Positions 18,188 to 19,684 of a stretch of DNA of 19,684 nt are shown here, in pieces. Under the pieces are notes generated by a model, which ran no database searches, was not told the DNA's origin, and was given only the letters and a program-made list of their open reading frames with translations. The position numbers and the translations under genes were made by a program. The DNA is from Dimargaris cristalligena. Taxonomy: Eukaryota; Kickxellomycota; Dimargaritomycetes; Dimargaritales; Dimargaritaceae. The stretch spans positions 5,750 through 25,433 of the forward strand of contig JANBQC010000414.1 of NCBI GenBank assembly GCA_027576995.1, written 5' to 3'. Positions within the stretch are counted from its first letter, which is position 1, and every line of letters starts with the position of its first letter.

Positions 18188-18650
18188 TACAATCTCTCTG
18201 TAATGAATCAATCGAGATACCAACCTTTGCAGCCAGGCCCCAACCCTTACAGCTCCGTAGCGCCCACACCCATTTATACTAAGGCCACTCAAAGTGGACT
18301 AGTTATTGCCGAGAGGAGTGTTAACTTATGACAAGCCTCCCAATATCAGAAGGGCCCCATCCTGATTGGTAGTTGTGTAATTAAAATTGCCTATCAAGGT
18401 GTAACATTGTTACTTAAGAGATGTATCCATACCATCTGATCTACTGTTGCCCTGCCCTTGGATTTCTTCAATCTCAAAAAATACTGCCAATATTATTACA
18501 CTTTAATAAAATATTTTTTAATGGCACTTTAAATTATAGAAATTCTGTATAAGACAATTTGTTTTGTTATAGCCCTGGTTCACATTTGATTATGGATAAC
18601 TATACTGAAACACATCTCCCAAAGTGGTATATGCTACTGTTGGCCCTCCT
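18188..18650. other. AT-rich spacer, 3' flank of the acidic secreted protein
   Basis: No coding exon is seen. The 18480-18560 stretch is especially AT-rich. The sequence grades into transposon-like remains to the right. No reverse-transcriptase motif could be read on the minus strand in this part. Confidence 0.5.
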
Positions 18651-18885
18651 AATCTGACTTAACCTGGACTTAATGATTTTCCACCCTTATTAGGCCTGAT
18701 AAGTGCCATACTAACCCTCCCATGGTTACCCCTGGTACTATAGGATCATCATTTATCATATAAACATTCTCCTTCCGGACCCCAGTGCTTCACACTAATC
18801 ACTTAGCCTGCTAATCTGAAGACTCTCATGGGAACCAGAAGAGTCTTCTGGATATGAGGCCCATCTAGTCATCTATTTATCTATA
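18651..18885. repeat. Diverged direct repeat, copy A
   Basis: It aligns along most of its length with copy B at 19372-19607 at a nearly constant offset of 720-721 bases. Best block: 18721-18750 matches 19441-19470 at 25 of 30 bases, and four of the five differences are transitions. Other shared blocks are AATC..CTTAA..TGG at the left end and a TCAT.CTATTTA.CTAT block at the right end. Such divergence indicates old copies of a dispersed element. Confidence 0.7.
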
Positions 18886-19079
18886 CCATAGTCTAGTAGT
18901 ATCTCCCCTTGGGGTCTCCCTCTGGAGCTGCCCCACATATATATAACTGAGCCCTTGGGACTGGTTAGATTCTTTAGCTTATACTTACCCCCTAGTTTCC
19001 CACAATAAACCCTATATACACTTACCCCTTCATACTGACCTGTAAGTGTGCCCGCTGCAAATCCTTTACATAACCTCAT
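18873..19079 (-). mobile_element. Decayed Ty1/copia-like Pol fragment
   Basis: A 68-codon minus-strand open segment includes GTLTGQYEGVSVYRVYCGKL and then GGKYKLKNLTSPKG. This matches in pattern the stretch just after the integrase core of Ty1/copia polyproteins (G-x-L-x-G-Y-E-G-x-S-x-Y-R-V-Y, then a strand ending in a K/R-N/D-V/L-T block). On the minus strand, the frame immediately upstream (about 19080-19180) is broken by stops but retains an integrase-like stretch near TWPSVLLALGWGAVLTN. No intact reverse transcriptase, protease, gag or LTR was found. It is a relic with no complete gene; codon use lacks the C-ending bias of the host genes. The superfamily assignment rests on this one motif region. 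Confidence 0.5.
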
Positions 19080-19371
19080 TGCCTAGGCCTTTATTAGTTA
19101 GTACTGCACCCCATCCTAATGCTAGTAGCACACTTGGCCAAGTCTAAGCCCTGCCTACTATTAGAAGCCTATCCCTGAGACTCTTAACAGACTAAGAGTA
19201 GTTAATTTGGGTGACAGCTACAACAGAGGTACTTTGGTAACATTCTGGAAGTCACTTGTAAAATTAATCACCTAGTCTTCTTCATTGATCTGAGAGTTAT
19301 TCAAATGCTTCCAAAGTCTTTTAAACACCATTGTAGTCCTTTTGGTATCCCTGTTACTTATTGGATTATCT

Positions 19372-19607
19372 AATCCACCTTAATCTGGCTGGCTTAGATG
19401 TCTAACTATATTAGACCTTATTATACCATATTAGCTTTACCATAGTTATACCTAGTACCATAGGATCATCTATTATTATATAACCTTTCCCCCACCCAGA
19501 CTCTGCCTCTTTGCATTAATCACTTAATTACTGATCCATTAGACTCTTCCAGTTAACCTCCAAGTTTTCTGGATACTAATGGCTGTCTGGTCATCCTATT
19601 TACCTAT
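19372..19607. repeat. Diverged direct repeat, copy B
   Basis: Partner of copy A. The two copies bracket the copia-like fragment in the same orientation. They are not recognisable LTRs: they are old, and no terminal TG...CA boundaries or target-site duplication could be identified. Similarity stops near 19607, and the last 77 bases of the window have no partner. Confidence 0.7.
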
Positions 19608-19684
19608 CCCCTTGTAAAGAACTGAAATCAAATCCTTGAAAACTGAACTTTATTTGAAAAGATAGATAATAAAAGGGAAAGGTG

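Overview
This looks like nuclear DNA of a fungus. The recognisable genes are eukaryotic, several belong to fungal families (Brr6/Brl1, Oca1), and coding exons are split by GT-AG introns of 179-375 bp. Exons are GC-richer, with many C-ending codons. The spacers are long, AT-rich and mostly non-coding. I cannot place the species from sequence alone; an intron-containing, early-diverging or filamentous fungus is more likely than a budding yeast. I saw no prokaryotic or organellar genes, tRNA, rRNA or CRISPR array.

Layout. (1) 387-1794 (+): a two-exon WD40 protein of the STRAP family with a 72-residue Ser/Thr/Pro-rich N-terminal extension. (2) 3524-4320: an intergenic cluster of perfect or near-perfect inverted repeats, some nested, plus a 7-bp tandem repeat. 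(3) 4711-5172 (+): a small two-exon gene (76 aa) of no family I recognise, too fragmented to appear as a long ORF. (4) 7733-6090 (-): a two-exon Brr6/Brl1 nuclear-envelope protein. (5) 8420-9355 (+): a three-exon Oca1-type atypical phosphatase, divergent from the Brl1 gene across 686 bp. (6) 10547-11797 (+): a two-exon PEX11-family peroxisomal membrane protein. (7) 14015-13641 (-) and 17882-18187 (+): two short proteins with signal peptides, one basic and one acidic, each with a TATA box upstream. (8) 18300-19684: decayed transposon sequence. It contains a minus-strand fragment resembling Ty1/copia Pol just after the integrase core, and two diverged direct-repeat copies about 720 bp apart.

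The genes do not form a pathway or cluster. STRAP (RNA/SMN-type or signalling scaffold), Brl1 (nuclear pore biogenesis), Oca1 (inositol-pyrophosphate/phosphatase complex) and PEX11 (peroxisome proliferation) are ordinary housekeeping neighbours. The right third (about 12-19.7 kb) is gene-poor, with small secreted proteins and transposon remains, as in an accessory compartment. The least explained parts are the hairpin cluster at 3.5-4.3 kb and the 76-aa gene beside it.
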